Assembly: GCF_018320785.1 (NCBI RefSeq)
Contig: NC_054872.1
Coordinates: forward strand, 40,412,551 to 40,476,550
Direction: 5' to 3'
DNA length: 64,000 nucleotides
Origin: Cheilinus undulatus
Taxonomy: Eukaryota > Chordata > Actinopteri > Labriformes > Labridae
The notes beneath the pieces are model-generated. The model ran no database searches. It was not told the origin of the DNA and worked only from the letters and a program-made list of their open reading frames with translations. A program made the position numbers and the translations under genes. Below, in pieces: positions 23,901 through 34,733 of the stretch (position 1 is its first letter; every line of letters begins with the position of its first letter).

Positions 23901-25622
23901 GGTCAGGCATTGATATTGGACAAGAGGGCCTGGCTCACAATCTCTGTTACAGTTCATCCCAAAAGTGCTCAATGGGATTGAAGTCAGGGTTCTGTGCAGG
24001 CCAGTCAAGTTCTTCAACACAAAACTCATCAATCAAGTCTCATAGTCCTTGCTTTGTGCACTGGGGTACAGTCATGGTGGAAAAGAAAAGGACCTTCCCC
24101 AAATTGTTGCCACAAAGTTGGAAGCATAGAATTGTCCAAAATGTCATATGCTGAAGCATTAAGACTGGCCTTGTCTGGAGATAAGGGGTCTAGTCCAAAC
24201 CCTGATAAACAGCCCCATACCATCATCCCTTCACCAAACTTTACAGTTGGCACAATGCAGTCAGACAGGTAACATTGTCCCAGCATGCACCAAACCCAGA
24301 CTTGCCCTTGTGACTGCCAAACAGAGAAGGATGATTAATCATTCCACAGAACAAGCCTCCTTTGCTCCACAGTCCAGTGCCAGAGTGCCTCAGCCAACTC
24401 CACCCAATGAATGGCGTTTGGCTTGGCAAAGTGAGACTTTCATGCAGCTGCACAAGTAAAACACAGATGGTTGCTTGTCTTGAGAGTTGTGTGCTTTACA
24501 TCATGTTGCATTGAGCTTTATGCTTCTCTCATGCAATTGCCTAAGACAAGGTTAGACAAGTATGTTATACCTAGTCAAAACCTAATCTAAAATTTCACTA
24601 AACGTGTCTTCTAGGTGGAGCACAAAACAAACCGAGCCGTCATCATCGACCTAGGTTTGGCCAAGTTCTTCCGTCATGGTCTTAACTCTGCCATCGACAT
24701 GGGAAACGAGGCATACTCGGCCCCTGAGGTGCTGAAGAGAGGTAGCCAGCGGGACCAGCGTTCAGACGTTTGGGCCATGGGGAAGATCATCGCAGAGCTC
24801 TGTGCCCGTATCCGACTGTACACTCCAAGCGTTTGTCCTGAGAAGATCAAGGAGATGCTTCACGATCAGCCATACTGCCATGCTGTGTGTCGGATGGTGG
24901 AGCCTAACCCTTCTTTAAGGGCCTCCATGGGTGGGGTTATGAGTGAGATAAGAAGGGCTGGAGGAGCAGGAATCGTTGTGAGTAATCCTGTTCAAAAAGA
25001 TCTCCTTAAGCCAGGCTCACCAAAAATGAATGCCAGAAATCAGTCTCCATCACCAATGAACAGAGCTCATTCGCCAATGAACAGGGCTCGATCACCATTT
25101 ATCAATGATCCATCTCCAAGGAACAGAGCTCCATCACCCAATCACAGAGCTCCATCACCATTCAACAGAGATCAATCGCCCCAAAACAGAGGTCGATCAC
25201 CGCTCAAAAGAGACCAAATGCCCCATAACAGAGGTCGATCCCCGTTCAACAAAGATCTGTCCGCACTTGATAGGACTAAATCACCGCTATTATGGGAGCG
25301 CTCCCCCAGACCAGACTTGAAGAATGTGCATCGTCAAGTCTCACCCCACCTTCTTCCTTCACCTCAGAGGACAGAAGTCAAGAACAAAAACGATGCTCTG
25401 GTACCAGTAGGCAGAGCTGACATCACCAAGGACTTCATGGACATGCAACTGCACCAAGCAGTTGCAAAGGACCTGCCCTGCAGCCTGCCTACGACAGGGA
25501 GGGTGGTGGTGCAGCACTTTGAAAAGAAAGACGGCGAGGTGGGAAGATGGGAGCAGAAGGAGGTGGTGACTCAAGATGGGAAGATAGTGAAGTTCAACAA
25601 TGTCAAGTATAACAGCAAATAA
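20902..25622 (+). CDS. Protein kinase with a Ser-Pro/Asn-Arg repeat tail, 466 residues
   Basis: Coding exons are 20902-21047, 23041-23179, 23590-23697 and 24615-25622 (TAA). All have AG/GT borders and consistent phases (2, 0, 0). The catalytic core spans residues 8-230. The glycine loop is [10 protein letters not shown] (first Gly replaced by Ala), with ATP Lys29 in WAAVKK and helix-C Glu44 before [10 protein letters not shown]. The catalytic loop is [10 protein letters not shown] (residues 122-131, Gln for the usual Arg), the metal-binding motif is DLG (143-145, Leu for Phe), and SAPEVLKRG is the APE motif near 169. The catalytic Lys, Asp and Asn are intact, so activity is expected. The activation segment is short. 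The fold resembles Ser/Thr kinases; the subfamily is unrecognised. Residues about 265-370 hold imperfect SPxNRxx repeats. The final ~80 residues look like a separate conserved piece ending in FNNVKYNSK. The ATG lies directly at an acceptor, so a leader exon or further upstream coding sequence is required. Confidence 0.85.
21254..21402. repeat. Near-perfect inverted repeat, 54-bp arms
   Basis: Arm 21254-21307 (starting AAGTTTTGAGGAGATCTGAG) is the reverse complement of arm 21349-21402. There is one internal mismatch (GCGCTC versus GCACTC) and only slight divergence at the inner end. The 41-nt loop itself holds a 10-bp stem (GAATCATAAA with TTTATGATTC). It lies in kinase intron 1 in a transcribed region, so the pre-mRNA could form a dsRNA hairpin longer than a normal microRNA precursor. 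It could be a recent fold-back element. Confidence 0.9.
22184..22718. mobile_element. hAT-type MITE with 8-bp target duplication
   Basis: The termini are TAGGGCTGCAACTAATGATT and its inverted partner ending TTGTTGCAGCCCTA. The flanking octamers GTTTCCTC (22176-22183) and GTCTCCTC (22719-22726) differ by one base, an 8-bp hAT-style duplication. The 535-bp length carries no transposase. Near each end are short GTCGAC/ATCGACAA words typical of this fish family. It sits within kinase intron 1. Confidence 0.88.
23750..24470 (-). mobile_element. Tc1-like element fragment filling the last kinase intron
   Basis: The minus strand from about 24286 to 24029 encodes [20 protein letters not shown], then [20 protein letters not shown] and [13 protein letters not shown]. 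This is the central DDE-domain part of a Tc1-like transposase, including the second-Asp region ([10 protein letters not shown]). Closely similar words occur in the 27.1-29.1 kb element, so the two copies belong to one family. The left boundary may be the ACACTATATAAACAG near 23751; the right boundary is unclear. The intron runs 23698-24614. Confidence 0.7.
25031..25315 (+). repeat. In-frame ~24-bp repeats coding Ser-Pro/Asn-Arg units
   Basis: Within the last kinase exon, about eleven imperfect 24-bp units encode octapeptides of the type SPxNRAxS ([40 protein letters not shown]). The expansion is in frame and keeps both Ser-Pro and Arg spacing. Ser-Pro dipeptides next to basic residues are typical substrates of proline-directed kinases. 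The DNA divergence between units suggests an old expansion that has been kept. Confidence 0.85.
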
Positions 25623-26080
25623 AAGTAGGAGTTTACAGATTTGGCATATACTTTATCTACAAAAGAGTCCAACTTTTGGTTTCTTTGCAGGAAAGCATGT
25701 GCAATTACACTTGTGAGTAAACTTATACAAAGCTACAGTATGCACCTGTTTTTGGACTTAAAACCTGTTAAAGTTTGGAATATAGCTTCCCAGTTTGAAG
25801 CTGTAATAAGGGAATGTCTCAAAATGTTTTCAGTTGTGTAAGTATTTGATTAAGAGAAAGTTATATCTGCAGGTATAAACAACCATCTGTGAATGTTTCA
25901 ACTTCTGATTTTATAACACTGTGAACATTATTATGTATCTGTACATATGTACATAAATTCTGAAATCTGTTGCACTACATAGATTTGTTTTCTTTTCTTT
26001 AGGATCAATAGGACTCATTCATCAATATATTCTTAAGATTTTTCTTAAATTTGTTAAAGTTTTCAAGAGAAAAAAATGCA

Positions 26081-26117
26081 AATAAAATGTGTTTTTTAAT
26101 TACTGTTTGGGAATAAA
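26081..26117 (+). terminator. Poly(A) signals of the kinase gene
   Basis: AATAAA occurs at 26081-26086 and again at 26112-26117, about 460-490 nt after the kinase stop. No other gene is close on this strand, so these are the likely cleavage signals. The 3' untranslated region would be AU-rich. Confidence 0.6.
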
Positions 26118-26147
26118 TCCTTCTATCAACTTCAGTCCTGATTAAAA

Positions 26148-26640
26148 ATGATCAATTCAGTCAGGAACACTGTTGTAATACATTTAACCATTTTATTGTA
26201 AAATGGATATGCAGTTTAACTTGGTGGAGAAGGCGCTGCTCAAAAGATGTTCCCTGGGTTAGTCAAGCAGCATGCTTGACTTTCCAGGGGGTGCATAGCT
26301 AGAAACCTCCATATAGATAAAATAAGTTTGAAAGCAACAATCTAAAGTAGCATGAATCTGAATATGCCTCCTCCTTTTGAAGCATAAGCGCAAGAGCTTT
26401 ATGCTTCAAAAGGAGGAGGCTGGGGTGGAGGAGGTTCAGCTTTCCCAGCAGGAGCATGGTGCAGCAGCATTAATGCAAGCAGATATTAGTAAAAAGAGCA
26501 TCATACTTGTATGGACTGCTGTGTTGAGAGAAAGCGTTGTGATTGGCTGTGGGAGCTGGGAGGCAATAATGAGGATCTGCTGGCTGTGAGCTGATCACAG
26601 CTGGATACATGACTTCCTTGTCCTGCATGAACTAATGCCA
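26148..26640. repeat. Dispersed repeat family B (copy 1)
   Basis: Words in order (TTCAGTCAGGAACACT; ACATTTAAC; TATTGTAAA.TGGATAT; CCTGGGTTAG.CAAGCA; GGTGCATAGCTAGAAACCTC; GGAGGAGGCTGGGGTGG) recur in the same order and orientation at 44914-45240. No coding sequence is preserved. It also holds a short inverted repeat around CCTCCTCCTTTTGAAGCATA. The repeat class is unknown. Confidence 0.6.
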
Positions 26641-27074
26641 AGCTTCTTATATACAATCATCATCAGGAAAAATACTGATAATGATTCAAAAGACCCCTAC
26701 CATTTATCATATCAAAAATAACTTCTTCTCATTTATGTTTTCATTTTTCCCCCCACATAGAACACTAGGGACAACATGTAATCAAACTGGCATTTAAGGG
26801 GTAAAAATGTGGGATTAATGGTATCAAAATCTCCCGATACGATAACGCCTCGTACACAAGTCCACTGGACAGTATTCATTCTAGTACCTAACTTTTTTTT
26901 TTCACAGCAAAAGAAGACTTAGAAAAGTGATGTTGGCATTTATTTAATAATTTTACTTTAATTATTACAATATGTGCATTAGGCTTAGAATATACACATA
27001 TACTTTGGCTCCAGTTTGCTTACAGACCTTCTAAAACCTTTGTTGTACTTAAAATAGCTTTAAGTCTTGAGACA
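26641..27074. other. Intergenic spacer
   Basis: AT-rich sequence with nothing recognised, immediately before a Tc1-like insertion. Confidence 0.4.
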
Positions 27075-27129
27075 TACACTATATTGCCAAAAGTATTTTC
27101 TCACCTGCCTTGACTCACATATGAACTTA

Positions 27130-27871
27130 AAGCAGGGTACACATAAAGATAATTGGGCTGTTTTTGTCCCAATTTTCCCCCTTCCTGACCAAGGACGGCA
27201 AACGCCCGACTATCTTATATCTTATAAGATTATCCTAGAAGGTTATCCTGTGGTCTGAGGTGTGTTGAGAGTGGATTTGTCCTGATGATCGGCTCCGAAA
27301 ACGGTCAGGGCCGACAATCGTTCAATGTTCACGACCAAAAATCTTCATGTGTGGGGAAAGCTGAATCCTGAGTCATGAATCAGTGAATTGTGATGTGGAA
27401 CGGAATGTAGCCAATCAAGAAGCGAGCTGGCTGAGGAACATGGAAGTTGGCGTAAATAAAAACAAGCATGGCTGACCTGCTGAAGCATCATAAAGTTCAG
27501 TGGACTTCTTTTTTTTAGCGGCATTTTTCCGTTAAAAATAGTCCCAAGAACACCATCATTCCCTTTTCTTGTATGTCCTCTTCCATGTTGCGTGTTGTTT
27601 TTTCCGGTTGTTGCTATGTTTCTTCTTCTTTGTTTTTGTTAGATCACGTGTGATCATGCAAGATTTCTGGCTTGGAGGACAAGATTCTAGATCGGTGGTG
27701 GGACAGAATCATGATGTGTGTGGTGTGCTGTATTGACATTATCAAAACACACCACACACAGTATGATAAAAACTGTTTACTGCGTGATTGTTTTTTATCT
27801 TCATGTGTGGGGTCTCTAACAGATAAAAAATCTCTTAAGATTTAGAAAATCCTCATGTGTGTACCCCGCTT
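27130..27871. mobile_element. Nested non-autonomous DNA element inside the Tc1 copy
   Basis: Its ends AAGCAGGGTACACA and (reverse complement) AAGCGGGGTACACA form a 14-bp inverted repeat with one mismatch, bordered by TA on both sides (27128-27129 and 27872-27873). No transposase is present. It interrupts the left half of the surrounding Tc1 element, so it inserted later. Superfamily is uncertain: TA duplication fits Tc1/mariner or related groups. Confidence 0.75.
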
Positions 27872-28149
27872 TAGTGAAATCCCATTCTTAATCCATAGGG
27901 TTTAATATGATGTCGGTCCACCCTTTGCAGCTATAACAGCTTCAACTCTTCTGAGTAGCCTTTCCACAAGGTTTAGGAGTGTGTTTATGGGAATTTTTGA
28001 CCATTCTTCCAGAAGCGCGTTTGTGAGGTCACACTGATGCTGGATGAGAAGGCCTGGCTCTCAGTCTCCGCTCTAATTCATCCCAAAGGTGTTCTATCAG
28101 GTTAAGGTCAGGACTCTGTGCACGCCAGTCAAGGCCATCCATACCAAAC

Positions 28150-29014
28150 TCTCTCATTCATACCTTTATGGACCTTGCTTTGTGCACTGGTGCACAGCCA
28201 TGTTGGAACAGGAAGGGCCATCCCCAAACTGTTCCCACAAAGTTGGGAGCATGGAATTGTCCAAAATCTCTTGGTATGCTGAAGCATTCAGAGTTCCTTT
28301 CACTGGAACTAAGGGGCCAAGCCCAGCTCCTGAAAAACAACCCCACACCATAATCCCCCCTCCACCAAACTTTACACTTGGCACAATGCAGTCAGACAAG
28401 TAGCGTTCTCCTGGCAACCGCCAAACCCAGACTCATCCATCAGATTGCTAGATGGAGAAGTGCCATTCCTCACTCCAGAGAACGTGTCTCCACTGCTCTA
28501 GAGTCCAGTGGCGGCGTGCTTTACACCACTGCATCAGACGTTTTGCATTGCACTTGGTGATGTATGGCTTGGATGCAGCTGCTCGGCCATGGAAACCCAT
28601 TCCATGAAACTCTATATGCACTGTTCTTGAGCTAATCTGAAGGCCACATGAAGTTTGGAGGTCTATAGCAATTGACTCTGCAGAAAGTTGGTGACCTCTG
28701 TGCACTATGTGCCTCAGCATCCGTTGACCCCGCTCCGTCATTTTATGTGGCCTTCCACTTCGAGGCTGAGTTGCTGTCATTCCCAAACGCTTCCACTTTG
28801 TTATAATACCACTGACAGCTGACTGTGGAATATTTAGGAGCAAGGGAATATCACGACTGGACTTGTTGCACAGGTGGCATCCTATCACAGTACCACGCTG
28901 GAATTCACTGAGCTCCTGAGAGCGACCCATTCTTTCACAAATGTTTGTAGAAACAGTCTGCATGCCTAGGTGCTTGATTTTATACACCTGTGGCCATGGA
29001 AGTGATTGGAACAC
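28150..29014 (-). pseudogene. Tc1-like transposase, frameshifted
   Basis: From 29014 down to 28448 a continuous frame encodes the N-terminal half: ELSEFQRGTVIGCHLCNKSS, the helix-turn-helix LLNIPQSAVSGIITKWKRLG, and TATQPRSGRPHKMTERGQRM. It ends near the catalytic site as HVLWSEEWHF, where the consensus is WSDE. A different frame (28417-28166) continues with [20 protein letters not shown] and [20 protein letters not shown]. The disrupted first-Asp region and the frame break make it inactive. Confidence 0.85.
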
Positions 29015-29066
29015 CTGATTACAATGATTTGAATAGGTGAGTGAATACTTTTGGCAATATAGTGTA

Positions 29067-31160
29067 TCTTGTGATCTGTTGAGCCCTTGCGCTGTTGTGG
29101 GGAAGTGGACTTGTAAACACTTCCATAAGAGTCCTTAGACCAGACTGGATTCTGCCCCTTACATCTTCGCAAATCTTTTCGGGGTGATGATATGCCAAGT
29201 GACTCCTTATGTTACTTGTATTCCCTGCAGTGTGTCCCTGCAGTTTGGCAATGTCTGCAGACTACTTTTTATTTGCCTGCCACCTTTTCTCCTTCTCATT
29301 TCTTGACACCAGGAGACCAAAATGGTTCCGCATGTCAGATTTTAAAGTTTCTGATAACCTCCACAAAACACAATGGGCACTACATGCTCCCTCACTACTC
29401 ACAGCATCCACCATTTTCATGCTGTTTGACCAGACCAGCGAGTGGAGCGCAAAAGATGAGAAGCACCCAAGGGCCAACAGTAACTGTGGTTACCACTTCC
29501 TATGGTTTGAAAGTGTCGCATGTCCACAACAACATTGAGACACCGTTAAATCTCTTGTAAAAATCCTGAAAATGTTTAAATGTTTGGTCATTTTGATCAG
29601 GACTAAAGTTAAATGAACTATTTCACCCTAAAAACGCTGACTGGAAAAAGACCAGTGACATTTTAGGTTCAAAACCAACAGTTCCTTGGTGCCACTAATG
29701 ATTTATGATCTCTGTATTTGAAGCAGGTAAACCTTAAGTGTATGAAGACGACCACTAAGAGGAAGTGGCTATTGTGGTTTTCTGTGTGGCGCTTAGGGGT
29801 AGAAATGGAAAAAACAGAGAGAAAAACTCTTAAAAAAAAAAAATACTTAGCACAGAAGATATCCATCCTGTCATTCCTCTAAAAGACACTAATTTAAGGT
29901 CTAATTCTTCCTTTAAAGCAGACTTACAGTATATCAGGTACTTGTCAACAGATGCTGATCAGTGGGGCACGTTTATGGAAAAAATGACCAGAGTGCCAGA
30001 ACAAAAGTCACACTACATGTTGCTGCAGATTTCACAGGTGTATACAGGGCACAGAAGAAGGCAACGTGGACGTAAAATCCATAAAAATACATTCAAATAA
30101 ATTCAACGTATGCATTCAACCCAGTGTATACATTAATAGCAAAGATCTTGTTATTTTCGCTGGATAAATACCTGTTTTCCTTCGAATCTGACAATATATG
30201 ACCTCAAAAACAGTACATGAAATTGTCCAGCAGTGACACCTAGTGGTCAAAATAAAGAAGCACATGTGACCAGACAGCAAACAGACGCGTGTATATCTAT
30301 GACACCCCTAAAAAACAAACCTACCTGCAGACGACAATAAAAACTCTTAATGTGCATTCTCGTATCTGTTTTCAGCACCTCTGCTCCTAAACCTGCAAGA
30401 TATAAAAGTTTAAACTTTGTAATGACTGCAAACGCAACATTAAACACAAGGCACGAGGGTATCAGCCTCATGTACCAGGGCGTGGCGCTTATCACACTAC
30501 GGTAAAACAGTTTTTAAAGTGATATCTTACCATTAAAAATTAAATCAAATGGCTGGTTAATGTAATAAAATAATTATTAAACAACTTACACTTATAATTT
30601 GGACTTCAATGGCGTATTTTTCCACAGCAAACAGTTGAGAAGCACAGCAAAATGTTTCTATAAAACTGAGGGAATAACAGCAGGAACAACGGAAACCCCA
30701 GAGGTACAAAGTCACAAAGGGCAACAAAAGGTAAGTTCAAAAGAAACATTGATTTAAAGGATTCAGTAAATACTTACTGAGTTCAGAATTCACATATACT
30801 CAAATACTCAGCAAACAGATGGAAATTTAATACAATTCTAAAACATTTATGGAAACATAATTTATTATATAAATGTGGGTTTTAATTTTGTTACATTGAC
30901 AGGGTCATTTGTACCAAATAGCTTACATTTTAAAGCTGATAGAACAATATCATGATAAATGTTTGCTAGGTAGGCGAAATTCTCAAGACCTTTCCCCTTC
31001 AGGAAATCTTCATTTTAGCAAAATTCAACAACCCCAAAAACTTTGGTTATCTACCTTGTGATGGATATGCAATATTCACTATCTGAAATGTATATTTTAT
31101 CTATCTAATTTTATTTTTTTAATATTTAACAACATTGTAGGACTGTTAATTTTGTTGACC
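29067..31160. other. Intergenic region between kinase and b4galt3 sides
   Basis: About 2 kb contains scattered short frames only. Nothing resembles a conserved protein, and no repeat ends or clear promoter were identified. Confidence 0.4.
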
Positions 31161-31545
31161 AAGGCCGATCACACACAATTTTTGAATCTGAAATGAGGGA
31201 GACCACAGACACTGGGACAAAATTTAAAATGATTTTTTTTAATCTTTAATTCTCTGAACACACACATTAGAAAACTCAGCCAGACTGTCAGATTACTGGA
31301 AAACACACACCTGCCGACCTGCCACAACTTTAAGGGGGTCTCATGACTTCAGCTACCCTGGCATGCGTTCCAGGTGCAGCAAAATTCATAAAACAAGGGA
31401 AAGATCAAGGATGAAATCCTTGCTGAATGTAGCTGTGTTTATTTGAGCGGTGAAAGTGCGTATGATCCAGCTGGTGAGGCTGCTCCGTCTGCTGGCTCTC
31501 ACTGGTTGTTGTGGGTACTCCGTCAGAGGCACTACGACCTAGAGT
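31161..31545. mobile_element. Dispersed repeat family C (truncated copy)
   Basis: It starts AAGGCCGATCACACACAA. It shares ordered blocks with the fuller copy at 62999-63652: CAGCCAGACTGTCAGAT..ACTGG; ACACACACCTGCCGACCT; GGTGCAGCAAAA; GTGTTTAT..GAG.GGTGAAAGT; TACTCCGTCAGAGG.ACT.CGACCTAGA. Similarity ends at about 31545 without the right terminus, so this copy is truncated. Confidence 0.6.
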
Positions 31546-31840
31546 TTCTCTTCGGAAGTGCTGATGTTATATCAGTATTATTTAGCCAAAACAATACTGA
31601 TATACACCAAAGACATTTCACAATTTCAAAGATTGCCAAACATCTCCAAACTTGTAAAATGATTCATCGTTAAACTCGTATTATATCTCTCCTGATTGAA
31701 CTAAATATCAGTTCAGTGAAATAAAAGCTATTATAAGGATACTGAGCTTTACTCACCTTTCTAAACACACTGCTATAATTTGAACACAGCTGTATGCCTT
31801 GCAATTGAACATAAAATTAATCAAAACTGTATCCTTAAGA

Positions 31841-33211
31841 CAGTGGTGTCAGGACCCACCACTCCTCCTTAATGTAATTTTAAAAAATCCAGAACAAAGA
31901 TTTGGTGAAAATGTTGCCGTTTGGGCTCTGGATAGTAAAAAAAAAAAAAAAAAAAAAAAATTAGGGCTGCACAACAGAGTAGAAAACAACTGTCAAATCA
32001 TAGGAATGCAAACATTTTCCTGTGATAATGTGGATTTTGTTTATGTTTTGAGAGATTAAACCTCTGAACCCTATGCTATTTTTTTAACCCATAGTCTCTC
32101 CTGGACTTTTTGTCTGAAAAAAGCTTGTAAAACATCAACCCTGTGATGCACAGTCATGCTCTAAGCATCCTTTTGTTCAGGACCACCTGGGTTTTAAGAA
32201 TAAGTGTGCTGCAGTATGTCACTTGATTTTTGTTTCTAAGTTATGGGACTATAAAGACAAATAAAACAAACAAAATTACAATCTCTTTTGGACCAAAAAA
32301 AAAATCATTCTGTAACAGTCTTCAAAATATTAACATTTTTACAAAAGAAATCCTTGCACTTTTGAAAATCTGGGTCATTATTTAAAGCAATTCCTGCCTG
32401 CAGTGACTCTGAAGGACAAATTACAGCCTCCCTGTGTCTCTTTCTCTTTATCATGAGTCATTCAGGCTCTCTCCTCCAGTTCAAAAGTCTATGCACATGC
32501 ACTGTTTGGCAAAGCATGACATGACTGTGGAAAAGCCTGCCATTAGTTGTCACAGCCTGTCACAATGCATTCTGGGATACAAACAGACAATATGGGGACA
32601 GCCTTAGCCACTAACTACAGAAACGGTTGAGAAACTGATTATACATGGATAAAAAAAAGCAAAAACTTTAATATCAGGGTTACTGATGTGGATTTAATCT
32701 TTAAAGACGCCAGAAAGTCACCCAAGATCTAGGCTCTTTAGAAAATATTCTGCGAGTTTTAAGGAATGGATAGGATCATTGGAACAGCACAACCAGAATA
32801 ATGCAATATCTTTTTATATAGATGAACTAAAGTATTCATCAAAAATATTTTTTGTCTTACTTAAGTTTTAAATCATTATCAGATCACATTTTGGGCCCTC
32901 TCCTACTTTCATGAAACACAGCCCTCTGACATCAACTCTGACAGACACACACATGTGGAGGAACATGTGGATGAGAAAAGGGTTTCTCCATCCATGAAGC
33001 GACACATTATTCATAAACTTTACAAATAAACTTGTGGCTTATTACAGTATTCCTTGTACAGCAAAGGAGTACAATGAAATACATGGATCCATGTCTGTAT
33101 AGGATTTCAATTCATCCTGGATACTTTGCCACAATTTTTTCCTCAGCACTGATGCTCGACCCATCAAAACAGCTCTGCAATCCACTTTTGGGTCCCAGCT
33201 GAGAACCGCTG
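31841..33211. mobile_element. hAT-like element family D (copy 1)
   Basis: The ends CAGTGGTGTCAGGACCCACC and (reverse complement) CAGCGGTTCTCAGCTGGGAC are loosely inverted. The flanking octamers CCTTAAGA and CCTAAAGA agree at 7 of 8 positions, a hAT-style duplication. An internal block (GGAATGCAAACATTTTCCTG with TAATGTGGAT) is shared with the copy at 49084-50717. A poly(A) run lies near 31939-31960. No transposase frame was recognised. Confidence 0.7.
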
Positions 33212-34547
33212 CCTAAAGAGGTTCATTCACAACAAGGTGCCATGGATGAAAATGGTCAAATATGCATTTAATTTTTCATCGTATGATTTTGTATGTGCCT
33301 GCCTGTTGCATACTGACACAAGGGGGAAGTTTTCAATACATTTAAAATCACAAGATGTCCTTTTGATCCACTTTCACTTGAAGGAATCAGACTAAAAGAT
33401 GGTTTCTTAAGATAGACAGAAAAGATGAACACATCTGTTTAGATAATCAGTTTATTAATGAATGTAAGGCCACTCTGGACTGTGCAGAATTCATAAAGAG
33501 AGCAGAAATAACTCACAAAGTCACACTGCCCTTGGTTGCTCCAGTACTACCCTGTGGTGACTGTTTCCTATTGCTGCTGAGCTTAAACATCCACATCAGA
33601 ACGGAGTCAAATCAAACAGAGAGAAGCACAGTAAGCTATGAAGGCTGTACATTGTGACCTCAGTATTTTTCTACACATTTCAACTCAAAGAAATTCAACT
33701 CTCATCTTAAAACTTCATACAGATAAAGTCACAAAAGTACAGTTTCTAGGTTACAACACGGACGCCGCAGCGTGTTTCATGTTTCCTTGGCGAGCACTGA
33801 TATGTTTCATCTCCACTTTGTGCTCGGTACATTCCCTTACTAATAAGTTTTGCACATGCATATAAAGTCTGATATGATGGTTTTATTAGGTAAATACTAG
33901 CATTGTGTTTGCTGCTAAGGCCATAGGATTTAAATATGAATTCACCTTAGTGGTAATAATACAGTCATCTATTCATGAAAATCACAGGCAACCACTCTCA
34001 GCGCTCATCTTACTCAGCAGAGAAATATCACAAGATAAAAATAACTTCTAGAAGAGCTTTAATAAAAATAAGCATCCTGTCCCTTTCAATAGTTTTTATG
34101 ATGTGGTTTAAACTGAGAACATGACAAAAAATAACTATAAAAAGCAGCGATAGGCCCATAATGATACAGAAAATCATGATAATGGTTCATTCAGTTCATT
34201 CATAATCACACACACATCATTATTTATCCTTCATCAACAGATTTCAGTGCAGTCATCTTTGGTTTTCATCTGTCATTACGCCCAGACTCACAGGGTAAAG
34301 GGACTGTTTTTATTCTTATTTTTATGAGTAAACAATCAAATCTGTCAGCAAGAAGGGGAGGGAGTCGGCATGCAGTATACGGGTGCAAGTGGAAAAGACA
34401 CAACAGAAGTGGTTAAAATTTAAGTCGGGGTGATTATACTCAGGGATTTTATGTCAAAAATAAGAAAATTGACTGTTTACAGGTAAGCTTTGCCAAGGAT
34501 ATTCTGTCTTCATTTCCATCTTATTTGAACAACATTATACTCTTGAT
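33212..34547. other. Downstream flank of b4galt3 or long 3' UTR
   Basis: Nothing coding was recognised. The minus-strand b4galt3 3' untranslated region may extend into this region: several TTTATT words (AATAAA on the minus strand) occur, e.g. near 34310-34325, but none can be singled out. Confidence 0.35.
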
Positions 34548-34733
34548 TTTTTTTTTTTTTTTTAAAGATTTATTTTTGGCCTTTTTGCCTTTATTTTGAT
34601 AGGGCAGTGGATAGAGTCGGAAACAGGGGAGAGAGCGGGGAGAGACATGCAGGAAATAGTGCCACAGGCCAGATTTGAACCCAGGTCGCCTGCGTATATG
34701 GCATGCGCCTTAACCACTCGACTACCGGTGCGC
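34548..34733 (-). mobile_element. tRNA-derived SINE
   Basis: On the minus strand a tRNA-like head begins GGCGCACCGGTAGTCGAGTGG. It has a polymerase III A box (TAGTCGAGTGG, 34724-34714) and B box (GGTTCAAATCT, 34681-34671), then a non-tRNA body with CATGTCTCTCCCCGCTCTC, and ends in a poly(A) tail (T-run at 34548-34563 on the + strand). Length is about 185 bp. The head looks Ser/Leu-tRNA-like, but a functional tRNA fold is not expected. Confidence 0.8.

Larger units (their letters stand above)
27077..29064 (-). mobile_element. Tc1-like element carrying a nested MITE
   Basis: The termini are CACTATATTGCCAAAAGTAT and the inverted ATACTTTTGGCAATATAGTG, flanked by TA at 27075-27076 and 29065-29066. 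Transposase remnants run on the minus strand. The length of 1988 bp is explained by a ~740-bp insertion near the left end (27130-27871). Removing it leaves about 1.25 kb, the normal size for the family. Confidence 0.92.

Noticed and set aside
29192..29560. Overlapping 109-122 codon plus-strand frames
   Set aside because: No recognisable motif, no splice or polyadenylation context, and two frames are open over the same bases, suggesting low stop-codon density by chance.
34671..34733. tRNA gene on the minus strand (A and B boxes present)
   Set aside because: The sequence continues into a non-tRNA body and poly(A) tail, the typical structure of a SINE. The acceptor and anticodon arms do not pair well.
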